Shown: positions 1 to 8,103 of the stretch, in pieces
Numbering within the stretch: position 1 is the first letter of the stretch
Layout: every line of letters begins with the position of its first letter
Assembly: GCF_000018885.1 (NCBI RefSeq)
Contig: NC_010168.1
Span: forward strand, 1,426,001 to 1,490,000
Origin: Renibacterium salmoninarum ATCC 33209
GTDB taxonomy: Bacteria; Actinomycetota; Actinomycetes; Actinomycetales; Micrococcaceae
Reading direction: 5' to 3'
Length of the DNA: 64,000 nucleotides
Notes under the pieces: model-generated
Told to the model about the DNA's origin: nothing
The model's input: the letters and a program-made list of their open reading frames with translations, nothing else
Databases searched by the model: none
Position numbers and translations under genes: made by a program

Positions 1-105
1 CAAATGCGGTGCGCCCAGTTCCCCTTGCAATACTTGGCATGCTTCCGCGATATCAAGCCCCGGCCATGACCCAAACGCAGTGGCGGAGACGGTACCTTCG
101 GTCAC
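1..105 (-). CDS. Methionine-synthase-family (cobalamin-independent type) protein, N-terminal 35 codons only
   Basis: The gene runs off the left edge of the window. Only the first 35 codons are visible, starting with GTG at 105. The visible peptide contains TATAFGSWPG-like and GELGAPHL motifs (seen as TVSATAFGSWPG and QGELGAPHL). These are typical of the short methionine-synthase-like proteins found near mnmA and ligA in actinobacteria. The GTG overlaps the TGA of the upstream chorismate mutase gene (GTGA, 102-105), so the two are probably translationally coupled. Function in methyl transfer is inferred from family only; the zinc-binding part is outside the window. Confidence 0.6.
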   Translation of the reverse strand, partial: MTEGTVSATAFGSWPGLDIAEACQVLQGELGAPHL

Positions 106-470
106 AAGTTACCGTCAGCAGACTGATGCGTCTGCGAAATTGCGTGGTGATTGCGAATGACTTCGGAAATGATGAAGTTTAAGAACTTCTCGGCAAATGC
201 AGGATCAAGCTGTGCTTCTTGGGCAAGATCGCGAAGTCGGCTAATCTGGGCAAGCTCACGATCCGGGTCCCCTGCGGGTAGGTTGTACTTCGCCTTGAGG
301 ACCCCGACTCGTTGCGTCGCTTTAAACCGCTCAGCCAGCAAATGCACCAGAGCGGCGTCAAAATTATCGATGCTGGAGCGAACGGCCAAAAGCTCTGCCA
401 TCACATCGGCTGAAATCTGGCCCGAAAGTGAACTGGCCGTGGGATCGAATTCTTCGTGTTGCGCGCTCAT
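102..470 (-). CDS. Chorismate mutase, AroQ-type
   Basis: A 122-aa protein predicted to convert chorismate to prephenate for phenylalanine and tyrosine synthesis in the cytoplasm. After a ~25-residue variable N-terminus it shows the all-helical AroQ pattern: an Arg-x2-Ile-Asp motif (RSSIDNFD, about residue 31), a long helix with ERFKATQRVGVLKAKY carrying the active-site Arg/Lys positions, then DPDREL, and a final helix. The length fits a stand-alone mutase with no prephenate dehydratase or dehydrogenase domain. It is followed by, and overlaps by 4 nt, the methionine-synthase-like gene. ATG at 470 is preferred because the protein matches the family from there. Confidence 0.85.
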   Translation of the reverse strand: MSAQHEEFDPTASSLSGQISADVMAELLAVRSSIDNFDAALVHLLAERFKATQRVGVLKAKYNLPAGDPDRELAQISRLRDLAQEAQLDPAFAEKFLNFIISEVIRNHHAISQTHQSADGNL

Positions 471-544
471 GGTTCCAGTCTACGGAGATGTACGCCGCGT
501 TAGCGATCCATGACGAAGCTTCCCAGCCCGTGGACGTGTTCTCC

Positions 545-1432
545 TCATGCGGCAACGTCTGCGTCGCGTCTCGATGTCTTGGGCTCCGCCGCAATAAGTC
601 TGTCGAGCTCGGCCAACCGGGCCGCCGTCAGGTCGTCTCCTGGTGTCACTGTCACCATGCGAACATCGCGTTGCTGATCGATCCACAGGGTGGTGAACTG
701 CAGTCGCAATACCCCCACTCGCGGGTTGTTGAAGATTTTGATGAGCTCATCAGTGCGTTGGACTTGCTGAGAGTCCCAAAGCCGGGTGAAAAGTGGCGAC
801 ATCGCTTTGAGTCGATCAACAAACTCTGCCCAACCTTGTTCGCCTAGGTGCCGAGCCGTATTCGCCCGGAATCTAGCCACCATGCTTCGGCAGACCTCCT
901 CATACCGGTCGCCATAGGCTCTTTCCCAGTCCGGCTCGCCGAAAGCGGCCAAGAGACAATTTCTTCGAAGTTCTGGTTGCTCTTCGATATCCGAAATGAG
1001 GAATCGATAAACCCGGTTCCAGGCAAGTACGTCGTACTTCCCGTTTTGAATCGTGCAAGGATAAGGAAGCATCTTTTCAATTACCGCAAGGTGGTGTGCG
1101 GTGACATCTAGGCACTCAACGGGCCTGACCACTTTGTTCAGCCCAGCCAACGTGAAGATGTGTCTTTGTTCGTCAGCGTTTAATTGCAATGCGTCCGCAA
1201 GAGCATTGAGCACTTGCTCTGAGGCATTGATGTTCCGCCCTTGTTCCAGCCAGGTGTACCAAGTAACACCAACGTTGGCCAGCTGCGCAACTTCTTCACG
1301 CCGTAATCCTGGCGTACGACGACGGCCCGAGCCCGGCAAACCAACGTTGAACGGTAGCAACCGACTGCGTCGATCTCGAAGAAACTGGCCTAACTCAATT
1401 CGAGCTGGATTGGCACTGCCTTGGGGTTTCAT
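545..1432 (-). CDS. XRE-family transcriptional regulator with MmyB-like ligand-binding domain
   Basis: About 295 aa. The N-terminal ~75 residues are an HTH_3/XRE DNA-binding domain with the MmyB-family signature RRTPGLRREEVAQLA followed by GVTWYTWLEQGR. The remaining ~200 residues match the MmyB-like PAS-related ligand domain (for example NGKYDVLAWNRVYR). I chose ATG 1432 over a possible start at 1456 because AGAGGAG lies just upstream of it. The gene is divergent from an MFS drug-type exporter with an inverted repeat between them, the usual layout of an MmyB regulator controlling a neighbouring pump. The regulated partner is frameshifted, so the regulator may be orphaned. Ligand unknown. Confidence 0.85.
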   Translation of the reverse strand: MKPQGSANPARIELGQFLRDRRSRLLPFNVGLPGSGRRRTPGLRREEVAQLANVGVTWYTWLEQGRNINASEQVLNALADALQLNADEQRHIFTLAGLNKVVRPVECLDVTAHHLAVIEKMLPYPCTIQNGKYDVLAWNRVYRFLISDIEEQPELRRNCLLAAFGEPDWERAYGDRYEEVCRSMVARFRANTARHLGEQGWAEFVDRLKAMSPLFTRLWDSQQVQRTDELIKIFNNPRVGVLRLQFTTLWIDQQRDVRMVTVTPGDDLTAARLAELDRLIAAEPKTSRRDADVAA

Positions 1433-1467
1433 TATGGCTCCTCTGATCATCAGCACAGCATTCGTAA

Positions 1468-1492
1468 TACTAGGATAAACACACTTCTAGTA
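1468..1492. promoter_or_regulatory. Candidate operator between XRE regulator and MFS exporter
   Basis: A perfect 6-bp inverted repeat, TACTAG (1468-1473) and CTAGTA (1487-1492), with a 13-nt spacer. It sits in the 90-bp divergent intergenic region where both promoters must lie, so it could be the binding site of the MmyB-type regulator. Assignment is inference from position and symmetry. Confidence 0.4.
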
Positions 1493-1522
1493 CCAGAATG
1501 AAATATAGTTCATGCTGGAGGC

Positions 1523-2966
1523 ATGGCAACAGTAACAGCACAATCGTCAGTCGTGGAAGCCGCTTCGCCGGTTGGTCGACTGGGCTACCCGGTTCTCTAT
1601 CTCGCGGCGTTCTTAGCCACCTTCACCTTTGGTTCAATGAACCTGCTCGCGCCGGTGTTCGGTTCAGAGTTGAAAGCAGACGGACTGGCGCAAAGTTTCA
1701 TCCTCAGCAGTTACACGACGGTACTCGCGACGGTCTTGATCCTGTCCGGCCGCTTGGGCGACCGGTTCGGCCGTCGCCAAGTTCTGGCCTGGGGACTTCT
1801 CATCTTCGCCATTGCTTCAATAGGTGCAGGCTTCAGCACTACTGTGACACTGCTCATTGTTGCTCGGGTAGTGCAAGGCATCGGCATTGGTCTGGTGCTG
1901 CCGCAGATCCTTTCCACGATCCAGGCAACCTCCACTGGAGAAAAACGCACTAGGGCGCTAGCGCCCTACGCTGCAATCGCCGGCGCCGGTACCGTCATCG
2001 GTCAAATCATCAGCGGCGTGTTACTCAGCGCCAATCTCTTTGGCTTGAGCTGGCGGCCAGTGATGTTCGTGGCAGCGCTCATCGCGCTGATATCGCTGGC
2101 GCTGGTCAAACTGGTACGGCCCACCAAATCGGATGCGCCACTGGCCATGGATGCCTTCGGTGCAGTCATGTTAGGTATTGCTTTAGCCGCCTTCATAGTC
2201 GCTATGACGCTTTTTTCTGCAGGAGCTGTACTCTGGCTGGCCGCCACCTTGCTGGTTCTGGCAGCCGTACTTGGCCTCCTCTGTCGTCCGTAGGGAAAAA
2301 TCTCTGGAGTCGGCTGGAGTTATTCCGCTCGCGCCGACGTCGTTATTTCGCGTACGGGCGCTCCGGATGGGCTTGGCCCTGAATTTACTCTTCTTCACCG
2401 GATATGGCGCCTTCATGTTCGAGTTCTCTTCGCTGACGCAGCGAGGAATGCACTATTCAGGACTCGGCTCGGGCCTGGCCATTGTGTTGTTTGCCTTAGC
2501 CTTCGTCGTCACCTCGATTTACTTGCATCACATCAGCCGGAGATTCGGCAAGCACACCATGCTGGTTGGCGCTCTATTTCAGCTTTTGGCGCTCGCTGCC
2601 CTGTCAATTGAGTTGCTGTTCGAAGGCTCTGCCGTGCAGCAGTGGCATATGCAAATCGCTTTGGTGCTGTTGGGCGCCGCTCAAGCTGTGATGTTTGGGC
2701 CACTTATCAATACCGTCATGAGCCAGATTCCCTCCTGGGCTGCCGGATTGTCTGGCGGACTATTTAGCACCGTGCAGCAGCTAGCATTTTCGCTCGGAGT
2801 TGCGGTTCTGGGCGGCCTATACTTCACATTGAGCCAGTTACAACAGTTTGGATTCTTTGGCGGACTCGCTTTCTGCCTCGTTGTGCAGATTATCGCGACG
2901 GCGATCTTTGGGCTGCTCGCATGGCGGCTGCATCGTCACATCCCGGCCACCGCGACAGCTGCTTAA
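1523..2966 (+). pseudogene. MFS exporter of the 14-TMS (DHA2) type, frameshifted
   Basis: The N-terminal half (1523 to the stop at about 2293) has SGRLGDRFGRRQ (MFS motif A) and a motif-C-like GAGTVIGQIISGVL. The C-terminal half (to 2966) continues the transporter in a different frame. The junction lies at about 2270-2287, where reading through VVRREKSLE restores the family pattern, so a single indel explains the break. Intact it would be about 480 aa with 12-14 membrane helices, exporting a drug-like compound by proton antiport. GGAGG sits only one base before ATG 1523, so a downstream GTG (1553) is possible. It is divergent from the MmyB-type regulator. Probably non-functional. Confidence 0.85.
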
Positions 2967-2970
2967 CGCA

Positions 2971-3014
2971 AAAATCTCTCCGTGAGCGCCAGTACGCGCG
3001 CACGGAGAGATTTT
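2971..3014. terminator. Bidirectional stem-loop terminator
   Basis: A perfect 14-bp stem, AAAATCTCTCCGTG (2971-2984) against CACGGAGAGATTTT (3001-3014), with a 16-nt loop. The A-run on one side and T-run on the other allow it to act in both directions. It lies exactly between the convergent MFS gene and the peptide ABC transporter operon. Confidence 0.8.
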
Positions 3015-3020
3015 GCTTAG

Positions 3021-4689
3021 TTAGCCGAGCAGCGCTTTATGCGCCTCACGTCGCCTCGCCTGCTCTGCAGGGTTCGGAACCGGGAGCGATGCAATCAGAC
3101 GCTTGGTGTATGCGTCTTGCGGTTCACTCATCACCTGCGAACCAATGCCTTGCTCCACGAGTTTGCCTTTGTAAAGCACCCCCACCCATTCGGAGAGGAT
3201 ATCCACCACGGCCAAGTCATGGCTGATAAACAAGGCAGCAAAGCCAAACTCGGATTGAATCTCGCGGAAAAGTTCCAGCACCTTAGCCTGGACGGACACG
3301 TCCAGGGCCGATGTCGGCTCATCCGCGATCAGCAACTTCGGGTTGAGCGCGAGAGCCCGAGCCAACGACGCGCGCTGGCGCTGGCCACCGGAAAGCTCAT
3401 GCGGAAACCTTTGCGCGTACGACGCCGGCAGTTGGACAGCTTCTAGCAACTCGCCAACACGTTTGTTGCACTCTGCCTTGGACGACTGCGTATGAATAAG
3501 CAACGGTTCAGCGACGCAATAACCAATACTGAGCTGAGGATTAAAAGATGCCGCTGGATCCTGGAAAACGAAGCCAATATCCTTTCGGAGCGGCTTGAAG
3601 CTGCGCTCTTTATAGCCAAGCATCTCGTAACCCGAGACCTTGAGCGAACCGCCGGTTGTTCGATTCAAGCCCGCAATTGCTCGACCGATCGTGGTTTTGC
3701 CCGAGCCGGACTCCCCTACCAGTCCGAAGACCTCACCGGCTGAAATCGTAAAGCTCACATCGTCAACGGCTCGGAAGCCGCCACGACCAAAGCGACCCGG
3801 ATACTCAATCACCAGATTCTTAGCCTCAACTAAGAATTCAGCATCTTGATGAGTGCGCTCGGTCATGCCCGCCGAGGCCGAATTTCGGCCCAAGTGCGGC
3901 ACTGCAGCCAACAGGTCTTTGGTGTATTGCTGCTTTGGTGCAGCTAACAGTTCCTTGACCGGAGCCTCCTCGACGATGTCACCGCGATACATCACCACGA
4001 CTCGATCAGCAAGATCTGCCACCACACCCATATTGTGCGTAATCAGCACAATTGAGGTACCGAATTTGTCCCGAAAATCACGAAGAAGTTCAAGGATCTC
4101 TGCCTGAACCGTGACGTCGAGCGCTGTGGTCGGTTCATCGGCAACGATGAGCGAAGGGTTTAGCGCCAGCGCCGCGGCAATAACCACACGCTGTTTCTGC
4201 CCGCCCGAGAACTCATGCGGATAGGAATCGATTCGTTTCTCTGGCTCTGGCATACCCTACCTTGCGCAAAGCCTCAATAGCTGCCGCTCTGGCCTCTTTG
4301 CGAGATACCTTCTTGCCGTTCTTCGCGGCGTGTGCGCAAAGGCCCTCAGCAATTTGCCAACCGACAGTAAACACCAGGTTGAGCGCAGTAGAGGGCTCCT
4401 GAAAAACCATCGACACATCGCGGCCTCGCACTGCCCGCAGTTCAGCCTTCGAAATGCTGATCACGTCATGACCGCTCACGACGACCGCGCCTGAACTCAC
4501 GGCGGTCTCTGGCAGAAGCCCCAAAATCGTCTTAGCGGTGACGGTTTTGCCAGAGCCCGCCTCGCCGACGATCGCCAGCACCTCGCCCTTGCCGACCGAA
4601 AGACCAATATCGTTGACCGCTTTGACGTCGCCCCCATCGGTAGCGAAAGTGACCTTCAAGTGCTCAATATCCAGCACATTCCCACTCAT
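3021..4689 (-). pseudogene. Dipeptide/oligopeptide ABC transporter, fused double ATPase (DppD-DppF type), frameshifted
   Basis: Two nucleotide-binding domains in one gene. Domain 1 (from ATG 4689) has Walker A GEAGSGKT, Q-loop VFQEPS, signature FSGGQKQR and Walker B LIVADEPT. Domain 2 has GESGSGKTT, ELSGGQRQR and LLIADEPTSALDV. The reading frame changes at about 4240-4255, inside domain 1 between the helical subdomain and the signature motif, so no full-length fused protein can be made; the rest reads from about 4253 to 3021. ATG 4689 overlaps the stop of the upstream permease gene (ATGA). Intact it would be about 555 aa, energising peptide import. Every gene in the operon is broken. Confidence 0.9.
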
Positions 4690-5697
4690 GCTGTACCCTC
4701 CGCATTCTGCACGGCTTGCGTGCCTTCGGTCTTGCTGGCCTTCTTGCCGGCCCGACGGCGGCCGCGCAACCGCGGGTCGTTCAAGTCGTTCATGCTCTCG
4801 CCTACCAAGGTCAATCCCAATACTGTGAGCACGATCGCGGCACCGGGGAAGATGCCCGTCCACCAAATTCCGCTGGTCGCATCTGCCAATGCTTTATTAA
4901 GGTCCAAAGCCCCATTCAGCTGGGGCAGTAGGTTCAATACCGAAACCGAGGAAGCCCAAGCCAGCTAGAGTCAGGATTGCTTCCGAAGAATTCAAGGTGA
5001 AGATCAAGGGCAAAGTGCGGGTGGCATTTTTGAAAATATGCCGACCCATAATTCGCCAGGTCGAGGCACCGACAACCTTCGCGGATTCCACGAACGGCTC
5101 GGCTTTCAACCGGATGGTCTCGGCTCTGATGACGCGGAAATATTGCGGTACGAAAACTACCGTGATTGAAATTGCTGCCGCGAAGATTCCGGACCATAGC
5201 TTCGATTTACCGCCAGAGATGATGATCGACATAACAATCGCCAGCAACAACGACGGAAAAGCATAAATCGCATCTGCTAAGACAACCAGTACCCGATCCA
5301 ACCAGCCGCCAAGATAGCCAGAGACTAACCCCAAAATCACACCGACAAAGATCGAGAGAATCACGGCAATAACAATCACTGAAATTGCAGTTTGGGCACC
5401 CCATAGGGTTCTAGAAAACACATCGTACCCACCCATTGTCCCCCACAGGTGCTGAGACGAGGGCGGAGATTGCGTCGGGAAGCTGTTACCTTGAGCATCG
5501 CTGATTTGGTTGTAACCAAAAGGTGCGATCAGGGGCGCAAATATCGCCGTCAGAATAAACAATGCGGTCAAGATGGTGCCGGCAATCAGCATGCCACGCT
5601 GGAGACCGACGCTGATCTGAAGATGCGAAATAATAGGCAACCGACTGAGCCAGCTCCTCTTCCGCACCGGAAGTTGCGGAGTAGTAAGTGCAGACAT
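4686..5697 (-). pseudogene. Peptide ABC transporter permease (DppC type), frameshifted near the C-terminus
   Basis: From ATG 5697 the protein has a cytoplasmic N-terminus with a first helix at about residue 37-60, then a permease domain with the EAA-type loop (EPFVESAKVVGASTWRIMGRHI, partly quoted from residues ~195-216). The frame is lost at about 4900-4910, just after APAEWG. The expected continuation (DLNKALADATSGIWWTG to GESMNDLNDPRL) is present in another frame and ends at 4686. The defect removes the last helix. The start follows the dppB stop by one base. Confidence 0.88.
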
Positions 5698-6601
5698 ATC
5701 AGTACCTCACTCTGGGGTCGATCAGTGCGGCGATGACATCAACCAGGAAGTTGGTTACTGCGACGACAACGGCCAAGAAAGCAACAATGCCCTGTACGGC
5801 CACAAAATCGCGCGCACCTAGATACTGAGCTAACTGAAAGCCCAGACCTTTCCACTCAAAAGTTGTTTCAGTCAACACGGCTCCGCCCAGCAACATGGCG
5901 ATTTGCAAACCCATCACCGTGATGATTGGAATCAACGCCGGCTTATAGGCGTGCTTTGTCACCAATCGGAATTCGCTCACACCACGAGAACGACCTGCTT
6001 CGACATAGTCCTTGCCGAGCGTACCGATCACGTTAGTACGCACCAGACGCAAGAACACTCCACCGGTCAAGAGACCTAGGGCAATTGCTGGCAACACAGC
6101 ATGTTGCAGCACGTCCCCCAGCGCAGCCAGGTTCCCGCTTCGGATGGCATCAATGAAGTAAATGCCCGTTGGTGCGCTAAGACTTTGTAAGGCAAGTGCA
6201 TTATCGGTATTCGCTCGGCCTGAAACTGGAAACCAACCTAGCCAAACCGAGAAAATCAATTTCAACAAAAGACCAGCAAAAAATACTGGAGTTGCGTAGC
6301 CCTAAATCGCAAATATGCCCAGAACCGCGTCTGGCCATTTATCTCGGAACTTTGCCGCCAGCATGCCCAGCGGAATACCTAAAAGCAGGGCAACGATCAG
6401 TGCGAAGAAGGCCAATTCGAGTGTCGCCGACCCGTACGTGACAAGAACTCCGGTCACTGGCTGGTTCGTCAAAGTGGTGCCAAAGTTGCCTGAGAAAACT
6501 TGGCCTAAGTACTCGAAATACTGGACGAAGATCGGCCGGTCATAGCCAGCTTGAATCGCCCCGGTGTGTCCGGAGACTTTCTTGTTTGAGAGGATCAGGA
6601 C

Positions 6602-6967
6602 ATGGCAGGGAAAACTACGACACGGTATCCGCAGGAGTTGAAGGATCGTACGGTGCGCATGGTGGCGGAGATGGAGGGTGCATCTTCGGAGTGGGCGGCG
6701 ATGCAAAAAGTTGCCCAGCTTTTGGGTGTGGGTGTGCCGGAAACGGTGCGTAAATGGGTCCGGCAAGCCGAGATCGATGTTGGTACTAGAACTGGAACAA
6801 CGAGCACGGAATCGGCCGAGCTGAAACGGTTACGGCGTGAGAACGCTGAGCTGAAACGGGCGAACGCGATCCTTCGGAGTGCTTCAGCTTTTTTCGCGGT
6901 CGAACTCGACCGCCACAACACTGATCGTGAAATACATCAAGGACCATGCCGGTCACCGCGAGAATAA
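6602..6967 (+). CDS. IS3-family transposase OrfA (copy 1)
   Basis: A 121-aa DNA-binding subunit. An N-terminal helix-turn-helix (YPQELKDRTVRMV through AQLLGVGVPETVRKWVRQAE) is followed by a leucine-zipper-like helix with repeated ELKR/RRENAELKRANAIL. The C-terminus reaches the usual SASAFFAVELDR end of this family. It starts at ATG 6602 after AGGATCAGGAC. The downstream conserved OrfB start region (VKYIKDHAGHREN) is in the +1 frame from this gene, not the usual -1. It differs from copy 2 by one residue (SSEW here, SSAW there). Confidence 0.9.
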   Translation: MAGKTTTRYPQELKDRTVRMVAEMEGASSEWAAMQKVAQLLGVGVPETVRKWVRQAEIDVGTRTGTTSTESAELKRLRRENAELKRANAILRSASAFFAVELDRHNTDREIHQGPCRSPRE

Positions 6968-7810
6968 TGGATTGCGGTGGGGTGTCGAGTCGATCTGCCA
7001 GGTGCTTACTGGGACGGGGTGAAGACCACCCCGTCCACGTACTACGAATGGGTGGATAAAACACGATCTCACCGAGAACAACGTGATGAGGTGCTCAAGC
7101 CCGTGATCCAGAAGGTGTATGCCGCTAATTACGGGGTTTACGGCACCAGGAAAGTCTGGTTGGCGATGAACCGTGAAGGTGTGCCGGTGGCCAGGTGCAC
7201 GGTAGAACGGCTCATGGGGTTACTTGGCATACAGGGTGCGGTCCGTGGCAAGGTCAAACGCACCACGATCAAAGACTCGAAGGCGGCCCGAGCGAAGGAC
7301 TTGGTCCGCCGTGATTTCACACCAACGGCACCGGATCGGCTATGGGTAGATGATTTCACCTATGTTTCGACCTGGTCCGGGTGGGTCTATGTTGCCTTCG
7401 TGATCGATGCTTACTCTCGGAGGATCCTGGGCTGGTCAGCGAGTGCTTCTATGAACACCGTGCTAGTGCTCAACGCAGTTAATCAGGCAATCTGGAGTCG
7501 TGAACGGGCCGGGGCTGAGATTTCCGGGGTGATTCATCATCACGATGCCGGGGCTCAATACGCCTCCTTGGCCTTCACCGAACGCCTGGCCCAGGCCGGT
7601 ATCCGCCCCTCGATCGGTTCTGTGGGTGATAGTTACGACAACGTCTTGGCGGAAACCATCAACGGGCTTTATAAGACCGAGCTGATCAAACCCGGCAAGC
7701 CCTGGCGGACTCTAGAAGAAGTCGAAATCGGCACCGCTGAATGGGCCGATTGGTACAACCACCGAAGGCTCTACCAGAGCACGGCAGCCGCCGACAGGCT
7801 CATCGTCTGA
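6927..7810 (+). CDS. IS3-family DDE transposase OrfB (copy 1), carrying a 19-residue in-frame deletion and an internal frame change
   Basis: The rve integrase core is readable from about 6977: D in LWVDDFTYVSTW, D in HHHDAGAQYAS, E in VLAETINGLY. The preceding family-conserved segment (VKYIKDHAGHREN, GLRWGVESICQVL) is encoded from GTG 6927 in a different frame that meets TGA at 7020-7022. The run ACGGGGTGA would allow a -1 slip of GGG into the DDE frame. Near the C-terminus, residues CGDIPPVELENHYYNHYQ-type present in copy 2 are missing. This removes part of the conserved C-terminal motif, so this copy may be inactive. Confidence 0.8.
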
Positions 7811-8062
7811 GAAACCCTCCGGACACACCGGGGCGATTCACAGTAATCGGGTCGCCAATGACCCGCATAAGGAAGAACACCAAGCTAACCAGGATGAAAA
7901 TCGTTGGAATGATCAGCAAGAAGCGGATCAGAATGTATTTGCCTAAGCCCGGACCCTTAACCTTTTTCAGGCTCGGTGGCTTAGCGTCGATGGGTGATTC
8001 TACGAGCGCAGTCATATTTGCCTTTGTTAGTGCCTTGCTTCAACAAGAATGGCAAGACAAGG

Positions 8063-8098
8063 CTCAGGGCGGGGTTCAGCATGGAACCCCGCCCTGAG
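8063..8098 (-). terminator. Strong hairpin between the binding-protein gene and dppB
   Basis: A perfect 15-bp GC-rich stem (8063-8077 with 8084-8098) and a 6-nt loop AGCATG, directly after the stop of the peptide-binding-protein gene at 8104. There is no long T-run on the minus strand. It may attenuate rather than end transcription, giving more binding protein than permease, a usual arrangement in ABC operons. Confidence 0.75.
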
Positions 8099-8103
8099 TG
8101 TTC

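Larger units (their letters stand above)
6552..7840 (+). mobile_element. IS3-family insertion sequence, copy 1 (IS994-like), with internal 57-bp deletion
   Basis: Bounded by 24-bp perfect terminal inverted repeats beginning TGAATCGCCCCGGTG (6552-6575 and 7817-7840). It encodes an HTH OrfA and a DDE OrfB. At 1289 bp it is exactly 57 bp shorter than the second copy at 47239-48584. The missing piece lies between two CTACCAG repeats in the 3' part of orfB. There is no direct target duplication (GCT on the left, CAG on the right). It interrupts dppB in opposite orientation to that gene. The IS994 name is from memory of R. salmoninarum. Confidence 0.9.
5699..8015 (-). pseudogene. Peptide ABC transporter permease (DppB type), split by IS994 and carrying a nonsense codon
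   Basis: The N-terminal piece (8015-7841) starts at an ATG and includes the first helix (ILIRFLLIIPTIFILVSLVFF) up to GDPIT, where the IS element begins. The remainder resumes at 6551 with AGYDRP and runs to 5699. About 15-19 residues expected between GDPIT and GYDRP are missing, so the insertion is accompanied by a small deletion. Within the second piece an in-frame TAG at 6302-6304 interrupts GIFAI / GYATPVFF; the frame is otherwise unchanged. The EAA loop (DYVEAGRSRGVSE) is still readable. The gene carries three independent lesions. Confidence 0.9.

Noticed and set aside
428..847. Plus-strand frames opposite the chorismate mutase and XRE regulator genes
   Set aside because: Shadow frames of genes with clear family motifs on the minus strand.
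2921..3226. A 101-codon frame across the terminator at 2971-3014
   Set aside because: It is antisense to the peptide ATPase gene and spans a clear stem-loop; codons look random.
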